From Aquirhabdus parva (GTDB taxonomy: Bacteria; Pseudomonadota; Gammaproteobacteria; Pseudomonadales; Moraxellaceae): a DNA stretch of 64,000 bases. Numbering within the stretch: position 1 is the first letter of the stretch; the number at the start of each line of letters is the position of its first letter. Under the pieces are notes generated by a model. It was not told the DNA's origin. It saw only the letters and a list, made by a program, of their open reading frames with translations, and ran no database searches. Of this stretch, positions 9,151 through 18,064 are shown one piece after another. The position numbers and the translations under genes are program-made. The stretch covers positions 1,842,207 to 1,906,206 of the forward strand of contig NZ_CP031222.1 of assembly GCF_003351745.1 (NCBI RefSeq), given 5' to 3'.

Positions 9151-9471
9151 TTACGCGCCACGTAGACCTTCAGGCTCTACTGCATTGGGTGAAATTAGAC
9201 CTTCAGGAGGAAGCTGTAAATAATAACCCTGACGCGCCAATGACTCGATAACATCCTGAACAGGCACTCTTGCAAGTTTACGTTCGGGTGTTAAATGTAG
9301 TCGCATCACAAAGGTGGGACGCCCAAATGCACGCTTCAACGAATCTGATACTTGCGCGAATGGATCCTCTTTCGGTTCCACACGTGGCTCAATCAAAGCT
9401 TCGGTTGGATCAACGGCAATGTACAAGTACATCCCTTCGCGTGTACTGGCTCTATAAATATCACAATGCAT
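9151..9471 (-). CDS. ycgL: YcgL domain-containing protein
   Basis: A 106-residue protein matching the YcgL fold, a small alpha/beta domain found beside rnd in gammaproteobacteria and of unknown function. Typical features are the opening [16 protein letters not shown], a short acidic linker, and [17 protein letters not shown] followed by [12 protein letters not shown] near the C-terminus. The conserved rnd-ycgL order supports the call. The gap to rnd is 123 bases. Confidence 0.88.
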   Translation of the reverse strand: MHCDIYRASTREGMYLYIAVDPTEALIEPRVEPKEDPFAQVSDSLKRAFGRPTFVMRLHLTPERKLARVPVQDVIESLARQGYYLQLPPEGLISPNAVEPEGLRGA

Positions 9472-9594
9472 GGCAGTTACGGGTCTATCTTGAAATTAAA
9501 GGCTAAGAATACACTAACAATGCAACTTCGAGGTTGACTGTTCAGTTTAGAAATCGTTTTTAAAACACCATATGAGATGAGAGGTTCACAGACA

Positions 9595-10737
9595 TCAATC
9601 AATTGGTGCCATTTCTACGGCTATAATTTCTTTTTGCTGATGAAGTAACTCTAAAATCGGACGTGTTAGGACCTCATAGCGCCACCCGAGCAAATGATTG
9701 GGCAAGTCAGCTTCATTCCCATTTTTGGCAATATGACTAAACAATGTCGACAGCCATTTTTTGCGTAAAAGCACATCAACAGGCACTTGAGTCTCAACAC
9801 TGATCTGTGCTGTGAAGGCATTAATCTGATCAATGAGATCCGTGTCTTTTTGACGATAGGCGCGATGAATTCGCATAGGCCAAAGCGATTCATCAGGCAA
9901 GAATCGAATCAAATCTAAAATAGTTTTACCATGCTCACGAATCACATTCGGCTTCATGTCTTTAATTTTACCAAACTGAAACATACTGGTCGGTTGTTGA
10001 TCAACTAAATCTAGCAAAGTACTATTTTTTAGAATAAAACTACGTGGTTGATTTGTCGCACGTGCAATTTGCTCTCGCCATACACAAAGCTGTTGCAACT
10101 GCACCAATTGTCGGCGATTGTGTCTAAAGGTCGCGACATCCAGATAGATCTGCGACAGTTCGGTATCGGTCGCTACTTCACGAGCATAGTTCACACAGTC
10201 TTCTATCGCAGCATCAAGTAATCCACGCTGATTTAAATCAGATTGAATCTGTTTTGCCAATGCAGATAAGTGAATGACATCATTTGCCGCATACTGTAAT
10301 TGCTCTGGACGCAGTGGTCGTGCTAACCAATCGGAGCGGGTTTCGCCTTTATCAACATGGATACCCAAGATTTGCTGTAACGCTTGTTGGTAGCCCAACT
10401 GCAAACCAAAACCGAGAAATGATAATCCAACTTGAGTATCAAAAATATTATCCAAAGGTTTTTGATTTGCATAATGATGTATGAGATCAAGATCCTCACC
10501 GCATGCATGAAAAATATTCTGACGAGCATTAAAGACCAAAAGCCATAGATCGGTGAGATCTAAACTTTGTCCATCAAGCAAATAGATTTTCTCATTGACA
10601 TTGATTTGCAATAGACCGAGGTAAGGCCAGAGCGTATTCGTCTTAATAAACTCTGTATCAAGCGCATACGTATCGGTATGTGCCATTTGAGTATATAGCT
10701 CACCCAACTGACTTTGTTCAGTCAAATATTCAAACAT
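9595..10737 (-). CDS. rnd: Ribonuclease D
   Basis: 3'-5' exoribonuclease that trims tRNA and other stable RNA precursors. The DEDD nuclease domain fills the first half: Asp27 and Glu29 in YALDTEFIK, a second acidic patch in HACGEDLDL, and YAANDVIHL with the last Asp. The C-terminal half carries HRDC-type helices. The 380-residue length is normal. It heads the minus-strand run rnd-ycgL-membrane protein-moxR-vwa. Confidence 0.95.
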   Translation of the reverse strand: MFEYLTEQSQLGELYTQMAHTDTYALDTEFIKTNTLWPYLGLLQINVNEKIYLLDGQSLDLTDLWLLVFNARQNIFHACGEDLDLIHHYANQKPLDNIFDTQVGLSFLGFGLQLGYQQALQQILGIHVDKGETRSDWLARPLRPEQLQYAANDVIHLSALAKQIQSDLNQRGLLDAAIEDCVNYAREVATDTELSQIYLDVATFRHNRRQLVQLQQLCVWREQIARATNQPRSFILKNSTLLDLVDQQPTSMFQFGKIKDMKPNVIREHGKTILDLIRFLPDESLWPMRIHRAYRQKDTDLIDQINAFTAQISVETQVPVDVLLRKKWLSTLFSHIAKNGNEADLPNHLLGWRYEVLTRPILELLHQQKEIIAVEMAPID

Positions 10738-10863
10738 AGCGTTTACCCAAAATGACTACAGACAACAAAAACCAAATTCGGACACTTGAATAGCATCGTG
10801 CCCAACTAAATTAAAATATTATAATACAATTATTTAAAACAAAATACTTTAAAAAATAATCTA

Positions 10864-11499
10864 TTAACGTACCGTTAAGCGATATTGCAATGCTTGGCTA
10901 AGAGTATGGCTATCTACGTATTCCAGCTCTCCACCTTGCGGCACCCCCTGAGCAATGCGTGTAATTTTAAGCGGCATTTTTCGCCCATTTACAGCGGTCG
11001 ATTCGAGTTGACTTAAGGACTGCCAGGCGGCCTGTAAGTAATGTGCAGTGGCCTGCCCTTCAACGGTTGCATTCGTCGCAAGGATCAACTCCTCTATAGG
11101 CTCTGCTTTTAGGCGTGACATCAATAGAGGGATACCTATCTCGTCTGGACCAATACCATCTAATGGAGACAAATGTCCACCCAAAACAAAATAACGTCCG
11201 CGGAAACCACCGCTATGTTCAATCGCTGCAACATCTGCAGCAGACTCCACAACACATAATAATGTCTGATCACGCTGAGGTGATGCACAAATATCACAGA
11301 TATCAGATTCAGCCAAAGATCGACAAACGGTACAGTGTTGAATATGGAGCACCGCATCATTTAATGCATGTGCTAATGCCTGCGCTCCAGTACGATTTCT
11401 CGCCAGCAATTGCAATGCGATCCGTTGTGCAGATTTAGGCCCTACACCTGGGAGAATACGTAAACGCTGAACCAGTTCATCAAACTTTGGACTAAACAT
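10864..11499 (-). CDS. recR: Recombination mediator RecR
   Basis: DNA-binding protein of the RecFOR pathway, which loads RecA at single-strand gaps. Visible are the helix-hairpin-helix segment ([17 protein letters not shown], about 17-33), a four-cysteine zinc motif (CTVC...CDIC, about 57-71) and the Toprim domain ([15 protein letters not shown] onward). At 211 residues it is slightly longer than the Escherichia coli protein. It follows ybaB by 39 bases; the usual third partner, dnaX, is some 44 kb away. Confidence 0.96.
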   Translation of the reverse strand: MFSPKFDELVQRLRILPGVGPKSAQRIALQLLARNRTGAQALAHALNDAVLHIQHCTVCRSLAESDICDICASPQRDQTLLCVVESAADVAAIEHSGGFRGRYFVLGGHLSPLDGIGPDEIGIPLLMSRLKAEPIEELILATNATVEGQATAHYLQAAWQSLSQLESTAVNGRKMPLKITRIAQGVPQGGELEYVDSHTLSQALQYRLTVR

Positions 11500-11538
11500 A
11501 TATGCGTCTTAAACTACTCTTTAATGACCAGCGTCGAA

Positions 11539-11871
11539 TTAACCAAACATACCACCCAGACCTGGTGGTAAACCAGTGCCTGCAGTGGTCGCATTTAATT
11601 TTGCTTCTGAAATAGCCTCTGCTTGGCGAACTGCATCATTGATTGCAGCAGCAATCAAATCTTCGATCATGTCTGCATCATCTTTAAGCAGTTCTGGGTC
11701 AATTTGGATTCGCTTAACCACAAAGCGTGCTGTCATGGTGACTTTGACTAGACCACCACCGGACTCAGCCTGGACTTCTGTTTTAGCTAATTCTTCTTTG
11801 GTCTTCTTGACCTTCGCTTCCATATCTTTTTGCATTTTCTGTGCTTGCTGCATCAGCATGTTAATGTTCAT
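11539..11871 (-). CDS. ybaB: YbaB/EbfC family nucleoid-associated protein
   Basis: Small DNA-binding protein that forms dimers and is thought to organise the nucleoid. The 110 residues show the family pattern: a coiled N-terminal helix ([19 protein letters not shown]), the [12 protein letters not shown] strand near 40-50, a [17 protein letters not shown] helix and a glycine-rich tail ([11 protein letters not shown]). GGAGAG lies upstream of the ATG. Forms a two-gene unit with recR. Confidence 0.95.
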   Translation of the reverse strand: MNINMLMQQAQKMQKDMEAKVKKTKEELAKTEVQAESGGGLVKVTMTARFVVKRIQIDPELLKDDADMIEDLIAAAINDAVRQAEAISEAKLNATTAGTGLPPGLGGMFG

Positions 11872-12058
11872 TCATCTCTCCACTAGAAGCTAATCAAAAA
11901 AGGCGTAAGCCCCATGTATTTCAAACAATCATATGAGAATGTCATGATTATATCTGTTCTTATCTGTACGATGATCATAAACCGCTAGACAAGGTAAAAA
12001 AACTTTCCAATACGTTACTTTATGCATATCCAGATACAAACTTTCTTACGATAGCAAT

Positions 12059-12090
12059 AAAAAAAACTTCCACTATAGGAAGTCTTTTTT
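12059..12090. terminator. Intrinsic terminator downstream of the DUF2057 gene
   Basis: A short stem (ACTTCC 12066-12071 with GGAAGT 12078-12083) is flanked by an A-tract on the left and a T-tract on the right, giving a U-tract in either direction. It sits 20 bases past the DUF2057 stop and probably ends the GlyGly-CTERM operon transcript. Confidence 0.8.
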
Positions 12091-12109
12091 ATTCAAAGAT
12101 TAAAATAAT

Positions 12110-12745
12110 CTATTTATTGCCTTGTTGATCAATCCACGTTTTAAACTGCTTACGCTGTTCTGTTGTCGCCTGATCCCACAATGTTTGTAAACGATCTAAT
12201 GTTGTACCTGCAGGTGCACTTGAACCTGTCGTCAAATTATTCACGCCCTGCATCACACTTGCAATCACAGACGTACTTTGCATCTTCAAACCTTTCTGAG
12301 ATGCAATGACTTGGCCATTTGAGGCTTTAATAATGAGTGTCGGCTGTTTTACAAATGCCAATGCTTCTTCATGTGTATCGGGTTCGGGTTGCCAACCTAA
12401 TGTGTATACTTGCTGGTCAGCCAAGACTGTACGAATGGTCACGCCTTTTGAGCGAACAACATCATGATCTTCACCCAAGGGAAACAAACGATCATAGCGT
12501 GCTGTGATCGTATGCTCACCTGCGGGCAAACGATAACTTGTATGTTTGGTACCAAAGAAACCAGTATTCCCTGTTTCCTGACCATCGATTCCTAGAACAA
12601 TGACATTTTCAGGTACTGAAACCTCAGCGTCAGCCCACACTAATGGCGTAGAAACTAATCCAACAGTACCTAGACATAGCACAAGCATATGATGTTTGAG
12701 TTGTTTAGAGGGAAAACGAGGGGATAATCGATTTAGAAACAACAT
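12110..12745 (-). CDS. DUF2057 (YccT-like) secreted protein
   Basis: Exported protein of a family with no known function. A long signal peptide ends near LVWADAE, followed by the DUF2057 domain, recognisable from VSVPENVIVLGIDGQ, the LPAGEHTITARYDRLF strand pair and the later TLGWQPEPDTHEEA. ATG 12745 is chosen; in-frame ATGs at 12787 and 12688 are also possible. It lies 105 bases after the two CSLREA genes on the same strand, so it may share their transcript. Confidence 0.7.
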   Translation of the reverse strand: MLFLNRLSPRFPSKQLKHHMLVLCLGTVGLVSTPLVWADAEVSVPENVIVLGIDGQETGNTGFFGTKHTSYRLPAGEHTITARYDRLFPLGEDHDVVRSKGVTIRTVLADQQVYTLGWQPEPDTHEEALAFVKQPTLIIKASNGQVIASQKGLKMQSTSVIASVMQGVNNLTTGSSAPAGTTLDRLQTLWDQATTEQRKQFKTWIDQQGNK

Positions 12746-12850
12746 AAATATACCTAAAAGTCCAAAGAACGAAGGGGATATAACCATACTATCAGCTCTG
12801 GTTATATCCCCCAAGTACGCGCAATAAATTACAACAATAGTCTTAGTCTT

Positions 12851-15259
12851 TTAATCTCCATGCGCCAATAAGCGGCGACGCATCAAGACTAATGACAGCA
12901 TACCGAATATTGCACCGAATCCAATACTACCACCGCCAGACTTCGTGACATCCGTAGTCGTTGCGGTATTGGTGATGGTCACCAAAGCTGTATTTGATGC
13001 CGTAAGATCAGAATCTAACACTTGATATGTGAAGCTATCATTAAATGGTGAAAATAGATTGTTATTCACATAGGTCAATGTCCCACCGTAACACGTCGTT
13101 TGAGCAGTGTTGACGTTGTTATCTGGACATGGACCTTGAAACTCAGGCACGATGGTTCCTTGAGTGGGTTGTGTCACAACTCGGATGTTAAGCGGCGTGT
13201 ATTTAATATTATTAATACTTCCGTTACTACCATCTGTTGCTGGCTTAGAGGGATCAATCACGGTTTTTAGGAGATACCACCATGGTTTACCTGCTTTACC
13301 ATTAGGACTCAGTGCATAAGGACCATCACCATCATCACTATCGTTTGCTAGAATATCTAAGGGGATACTTTTAGTACCAAACGTTAAAGTATATTTATCA
13401 TCCTTCGCGATGGGCGCAATATTTGAAACGGTAAAACTAACCGTTGCAGGCTCTGCTGGCGTAGCTCCGGTCAAATTATTCTTCGCCGTATATTGGCATT
13501 CATCTTTACTACCACCAGGTGTCGTGGTGCCATCAATGCGACTCGCAATGAGTTGCTTCATTGTCGGTTCCCACGTACACAAGATATTAGGATCAGTACT
13601 AAATGGAGTGATCGTGTATAAATCTGAATCACTCAATAACCCCAAAGTGCTCGTATTACCGCTTAATGTTTCTTGACCACTGTCATTTGCGACAACATCC
13701 ATAACAACTTCACGATAACGATAGCTCGCCTTATAAGCATCTAGGTAAGATTTAATTTGAGCATTGGCTTTATCGATTTGAGCTTGGGTTAATCCTGTCG
13801 TATTCACCGTTTGACTGATCACAACGTTGTAAGAGGTATTCGCTCCATTCTGGTCATCATTTACCGTTAAAATTGAATATTCTAATGCACCTACATCACA
13901 TTTAATATTTTGGGAGCTTAAGGACTGATTCAATCGGGTACCACTGCCGCGCTTTAAGCCACGCTGATCGGTACTGCCACAGTTAGCAACAAGCGCACCC
14001 GCATGCATGATTAAAGGATTACTAACAGGGATTGGTAAGTAACCTGGTAAATCAGAACCACCATAAAGACCTAGCGGATATAAAAAGTTAGTCCGAGACT
14101 GCCCCCCACTTGCATAAAGATTGGTCTCAGTATTACTGGTTGTTGTCGCAGCAGCACGATAAAGCTGACAGCTATTCGTTGTGCTCGTAGTAGAACTGCC
14201 AGTAAACAAGTTATATGTCACAGATGAATTGGTTGTTGGATCTGGTAAGCCCACGTATTGACAATCTAATGCATCGTTATATGCCAAGAAGTTGTTTGTT
14301 AGTGACAAACCACCGGGGTAATTATATGCAAGAGCAACTGGAGTATGGTTTTCAGTAATCGTATTACTGACTAAACTCATTGTACTCGCAGGAGAAAGAC
14401 GTGTGTTTTGACCGCCAATCATGCGCAGCACGGCTGGCTCTAATGATGCGTCAACACTGGTATTCGATGCTGTATTTTGCGAAATCGTGGATGCTGAAAT
14501 GGCAACTGTCGGCTGACCACAGAAATCCATCGTATTCGCACTGCTGCTTGATCCATTGCCTGTAATACTTACCTGATTCAATGTTACTGTACGAACAGCA
14601 TAACCGAGGTTATCCATACAACTCATACTAAAAACAGCCCCTTGCGGTGCATTATTTCCAGTAAATGAGGAAGATGTTGCGGTTACAGTAGCTTGAACAC
14701 CGGATAAATAAATTGCGCCGCCCTGTTTGGTCGCATTAGCGCCGCTAATGTTGACACGATACAAGCCCACCGTGCCACCAGCCAATATCGCTCCACCAAG
14801 ATCAGCAGTGCCACCTTTAAGGTTGAGATTGTTTAAATTAATCGGACTTGCACTGACCAAAGAATTGAATATCCGTTGACCGTTCGCTGCGACAATCGTG
14901 GTCGTCACGGGTAAACGTTTCGGTGAAAGACCGGAGATCGGGTCTTGTGAATAAGGATCTGTCGCTGGATCGCCATTGATATTCATATCGCTGGCAATCA
15001 CAAGCTCCCCTTGTGTCAGAGTATAGGTAGCATTTGCAGCCAGCTGAATCGTATCGGTATAGTACAACTGTCCTGCAGTACAGCCACCGTAAGCTTGTTT
15101 CAGTGTACTGGCCTTTATTGCTTCACGAAGCGAACATGCATTTGGATTTTCACCATTTTCATCGCTAGTCGTATTCACAACAATCGTCGCAGCCTGAGCA
15201 GCTCCACAAGCCAAGCTCAACAATAATCCCAATATTGGCAATGATATACGACGAATCAT
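12851..15259 (-). CDS. CSLREA-domain GlyGly-CTERM protein, rhombotarget A-like
   Basis: Predicted surface-sorted protein of 802 residues. In order: signal peptide ending near GAAQA; the N-terminal CSLREA motif near 42-47; a long region with GGAI-type repeats suggesting a right-handed beta-helix (about 60-460); a cadherin/Ig-like repeat (IAPIAKDDKYTL...LDILANDSDDGDG, about 615-650) with SFTYQVLDSD after it; and a C-terminal GlyGly-CTERM tripartite tail (SGGGSIGFG, hydrophobic helix, MRRR). GlyGly-CTERM tails are cut by rhombosortase in type II secretion hosts. The start overlaps the upstream paralogue's stop by ATGA. Confidence 0.85.
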   Translation of the reverse strand: MIRRISLPILGLLLSLACGAAQAATIVVNTTSDENGENPNACSLREAIKASTLKQAYGGCTAGQLYYTDTIQLAANATYTLTQGELVIASDMNINGDPATDPYSQDPISGLSPKRLPVTTTIVAANGQRIFNSLVSASPINLNNLNLKGGTADLGGAILAGGTVGLYRVNISGANATKQGGAIYLSGVQATVTATSSSFTGNNAPQGAVFSMSCMDNLGYAVRTVTLNQVSITGNGSSSSANTMDFCGQPTVAISASTISQNTASNTSVDASLEPAVLRMIGGQNTRLSPASTMSLVSNTITENHTPVALAYNYPGGLSLTNNFLAYNDALDCQYVGLPDPTTNSSVTYNLFTGSSTTSTTNSCQLYRAAATTTSNTETNLYASGGQSRTNFLYPLGLYGGSDLPGYLPIPVSNPLIMHAGALVANCGSTDQRGLKRGSGTRLNQSLSSQNIKCDVGALEYSILTVNDDQNGANTSYNVVISQTVNTTGLTQAQIDKANAQIKSYLDAYKASYRYREVVMDVVANDSGQETLSGNTSTLGLLSDSDLYTITPFSTDPNILCTWEPTMKQLIASRIDGTTTPGGSKDECQYTAKNNLTGATPAEPATVSFTVSNIAPIAKDDKYTLTFGTKSIPLDILANDSDDGDGPYALSPNGKAGKPWWYLLKTVIDPSKPATDGSNGSINNIKYTPLNIRVVTQPTQGTIVPEFQGPCPDNNVNTAQTTCYGGTLTYVNNNLFSPFNDSFTYQVLDSDLTASNTALVTITNTATTTDVTKSGGGSIGFGAIFGMLSLVLMRRRLLAHGD

Positions 15260-17088
15260 AGCTGACCTCCTGTCAGACGACGGCGAATTGCAAGCCCCAT
15301 CAAAGCAAATACTCCAAACACCCCTAGGCTGCCACCACCGCCAACCGTTTTACTTTCAATTCCTGTCGGTGGTGATTGGACGATCGTCGTTGTTAAGGTG
15401 ATAATTTTATTATTTGCAGCTTCGGAGAAGTAGCTGGTTGTCGTTGTGATATCAAACGTGAACTTATCATAGCCATGATAGTCACTCGTTGGTTGATAGA
15501 TCTCATTACTGTCTTGCGCTGAGAAACTGACATTACCTTTTGCGGGTAATGCACTGTAACGCACGCAGCCGTCTAGCCACTGACCATTGGGGGTCGCAGG
15601 TGTTACACCTGGATACAAGCCAGAACAAAGCGACGCCGGAATTAATTGACCATCGCCCAATACTGAGCTGAGATCTATTGTTGCTTTCTGACCATAGACA
15701 ATATCTTGACCATTGGTTTGCGCATTACCTGCAGGGATAACCAGCTCAATCGCTCCAATGTCACATAGGCTACGTGTTTGGCCACGTTGATCCATACCAC
15801 TACAGTTAGAACTGCCTTTATTTACGATGGGTGAATCTGCGAGTGACTTATAGGACAATAATAAACGCGGTAGTAAAAATCCATTGAACTGACCTGCAGG
15901 CGTTCTAAATGCACACAACAAACCTGGATTTGGTGGTAGAGAACATACAGAACCTTCAGCGCCAGGTGCCATCAACGTTTCATCGCCCTGATTAGATAAC
16001 TTCTTGCTGGTATCTCCAGGATCTTTTTTGCCTGTTGGTTTTCCATCACTACCAACCGCATTACCAATTGTCCCATTAGCATCACAGGTGTTGGTATAAA
16101 GCGTATAAGTAATCGGCGTTATATCTCCAGGTACAAAAGTACAATCCGCTCCTCCACGGTTACCGCCAATAATACTATTGACTACAGCACTGTATGCTGC
16201 CGCATTTAAGGTAATGCCGCCTTGGTTATTCACAATCGTGACGTTGTAAAGTCCTAAGCCTGAAACCACATTGGCCGCATTGGCGTTGTTATTATAAATT
16301 GTAGAGCTTGATACTGATGCGGCGTTATTGCCCGACTTGGGATCTGAAATTTCAGTATAAAGGGCAAAACCAGAACTTGGATTCGTGGTATTGGCACGGA
16401 TCAATGATTGTGCAATAGCAAAACTGGGTGATACGCTATAAAAAGCAGCGCCTTGTTGAGCCGTATTATCATGGAACTCAACAGTCGTGGCAGATACTGT
16501 ACCCACGTTTTCGTTATAAATTGCACCGCCTAAAGTCGCACCACCATTGTATAAGCGTGAATTTTGCAGTGTGAGCTTCGCTTGGTTGTAGATAATACCG
16601 CCTTTGGTATCACAGATATTAGTATTGCCACACCCTTTTAAGTCTACATCGCTGATGGCAATAGTGATCGGTGTTGTCGATGCGGATACAGGGGTGTCAG
16701 TATCACATCCCACGGTACTAGGAGTATTTTTGATACATAAAATACGATGATTGCCAACCGCTTGAATAATAGGGTTACTTGTACCTGCTGAATTATTAAC
16801 ATCTCCAGTCATCGTACTTTGCAGCGTTACTGGCTTACTGATGATTAATGCGTCGTTTAAGGTATAGGTATTTTTTGCAGTTAAGATGATGACAGATGTT
16901 GTGTCGGAATTTGTACATCCACCAATCCCCTTACTAGGATCAGCGCTATTAGTCATTGTGATCGCTTCTCTAAGCGAACAGGCACTGGTGTTGGTATTGT
17001 TTTCATCGACTGTCGTTGTGACATTGATACTAGCGTGCGCTTCAAAAGCAAAGCATAGTAAACCGATACTTATTAAACGTTTAATCAT
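15256..17088 (-). CDS. Second CSLREA-domain GlyGly-CTERM protein
   Basis: Paralogue of the next gene, about 610 residues. It has a signal peptide (MIKRLISIGLLCFAFEAHA), a CSLREA motif near residue 34, a predicted beta-helix with GGAIYN-type repeats, and the C-terminal tail VGGGGSLGVFGVF...AIRRR, again a GlyGly-CTERM sorting signal. It lacks the clear cadherin-like LANDSD repeat of its partner. ATG 17088 is chosen over an in-frame ATG at 17127 because GGAG lies upstream. Stop and next start share ATGA, indicating translational coupling. Adhesin or matrix function is inference. Confidence 0.82.
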   Translation of the reverse strand: MIKRLISIGLLCFAFEAHASINVTTTVDENNTNTSACSLREAITMTNSADPSKGIGGCTNSDTTSVIILTAKNTYTLNDALIISKPVTLQSTMTGDVNNSAGTSNPIIQAVGNHRILCIKNTPSTVGCDTDTPVSASTTPITIAISDVDLKGCGNTNICDTKGGIIYNQAKLTLQNSRLYNGGATLGGAIYNENVGTVSATTVEFHDNTAQQGAAFYSVSPSFAIAQSLIRANTTNPSSGFALYTEISDPKSGNNAASVSSSTIYNNNANAANVVSGLGLYNVTIVNNQGGITLNAAAYSAVVNSIIGGNRGGADCTFVPGDITPITYTLYTNTCDANGTIGNAVGSDGKPTGKKDPGDTSKKLSNQGDETLMAPGAEGSVCSLPPNPGLLCAFRTPAGQFNGFLLPRLLLSYKSLADSPIVNKGSSNCSGMDQRGQTRSLCDIGAIELVIPAGNAQTNGQDIVYGQKATIDLSSVLGDGQLIPASLCSGLYPGVTPATPNGQWLDGCVRYSALPAKGNVSFSAQDSNEIYQPTSDYHGYDKFTFDITTTTSYFSEAANNKIITLTTTIVQSPPTGIESKTVGGGGSLGVFGVFALMGLAIRRRLTGGQL

Positions 17089-17344
17089 AAAACGCGCACT
17101 CCAGATTTGCGTATTTTGTGTATCCATATAACACTTTTCTTGTGATACTCATTACTGCTTCACGCAGTCATTTCAACAACAATACTCTATATAACAGTAT
17201 TATTTTTTATCAGCATCCTATACAGAAAGCCAACCCTGTTGCAATCCGGCTCATCTTACTACATAGCACATCATGTCTAACAAGTGTTTTTCGGTAAACT
17301 TCGCCGTAACGCCTATACAACCCGATAGACGTGGCGTATTCACA

Positions 17345-18064
17345 TTATGCTTCGCTATTTTGGTCAATTAGGTCTTGATCAATCATTGCCATCGTCTGAC
17401 GAATTAAAGCCAAACTGGGTTTTCGTCTCTGAGCTTGGAAAAGAGGTTTAAATTTTGCAAGTGTTTTGAGCATCAGACCAGGGCGATGTGAACCATGTTC
17501 AATTAAATGTTCGGTAATTGCGGGATCGAACTGCCAGCCATTGCGTTTTAGTACTGCAAATAATAATGCTCGACGATCATCGACATTATCGCCTACTGGC
17601 AACCCAAAACTTGCAGCCTGTGCCAAACGCGACTGTAAGTCCGGCAAGCCAATTGGTAAATGCGTAGCAGGGCTTCGTGCAACGAAAACCAACTGACGCT
17701 GCTCGCTACGATTGATTAAATGATAGATGGCTTCTTCCCAGTGAGGCATACCGACTACAGCATCTAAATCATCAAGTGCGACCAAGTCAAATGACTCAAG
17801 TGCTTGTAACACTTCAGTTGGCGCATGGACCAGCTCGATCAGTGACACCTGAATTGCTGTACGCCCCACATCTAAGTAGGACTCACAAATGGCTGAAAGT
17901 AAGTGAGTTTTACCTGTGTCAGCCACACCGTGAATGAAGCATCTGGAAAGTAAACCAGCGTGGAGTTGACGCGTAGCGTCGATTACACTCGCCCACCCTG
18001 GCCCCGCAAAATCACTAATCCGTGCATCGGAACGTACATCTATAGCAAGATTCAACTGACGCAT
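17345..18064 (-). CDS. hda: DnaA regulatory inactivator Hda
   Basis: DnaA-family AAA+ protein that, with the DNA-loaded beta clamp, stimulates hydrolysis of ATP bound to DnaA and so limits re-initiation. The N-terminal QLNLAI (residues 3-8) fits the clamp-binding motif, Walker A is GVADTGKTH (46-54), and the Walker B region is FDLVALDDLDAV. Length (239 residues) and absence of a DnaA DNA-binding domain exclude DnaA itself. Its ATG directly abuts the perM stop, so the two are co-transcribed. Confidence 0.92.
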   Translation of the reverse strand: MRQLNLAIDVRSDARISDFAGPGWASVIDATRQLHAGLLSRCFIHGVADTGKTHLLSAICESYLDVGRTAIQVSLIELVHAPTEVLQALESFDLVALDDLDAVVGMPHWEEAIYHLINRSEQRQLVFVARSPATHLPIGLPDLQSRLAQAASFGLPVGDNVDDRRALLFAVLKRNGWQFDPAITEHLIEHGSHRPGLMLKTLAKFKPLFQAQRRKPSLALIRQTMAMIDQDLIDQNSEA

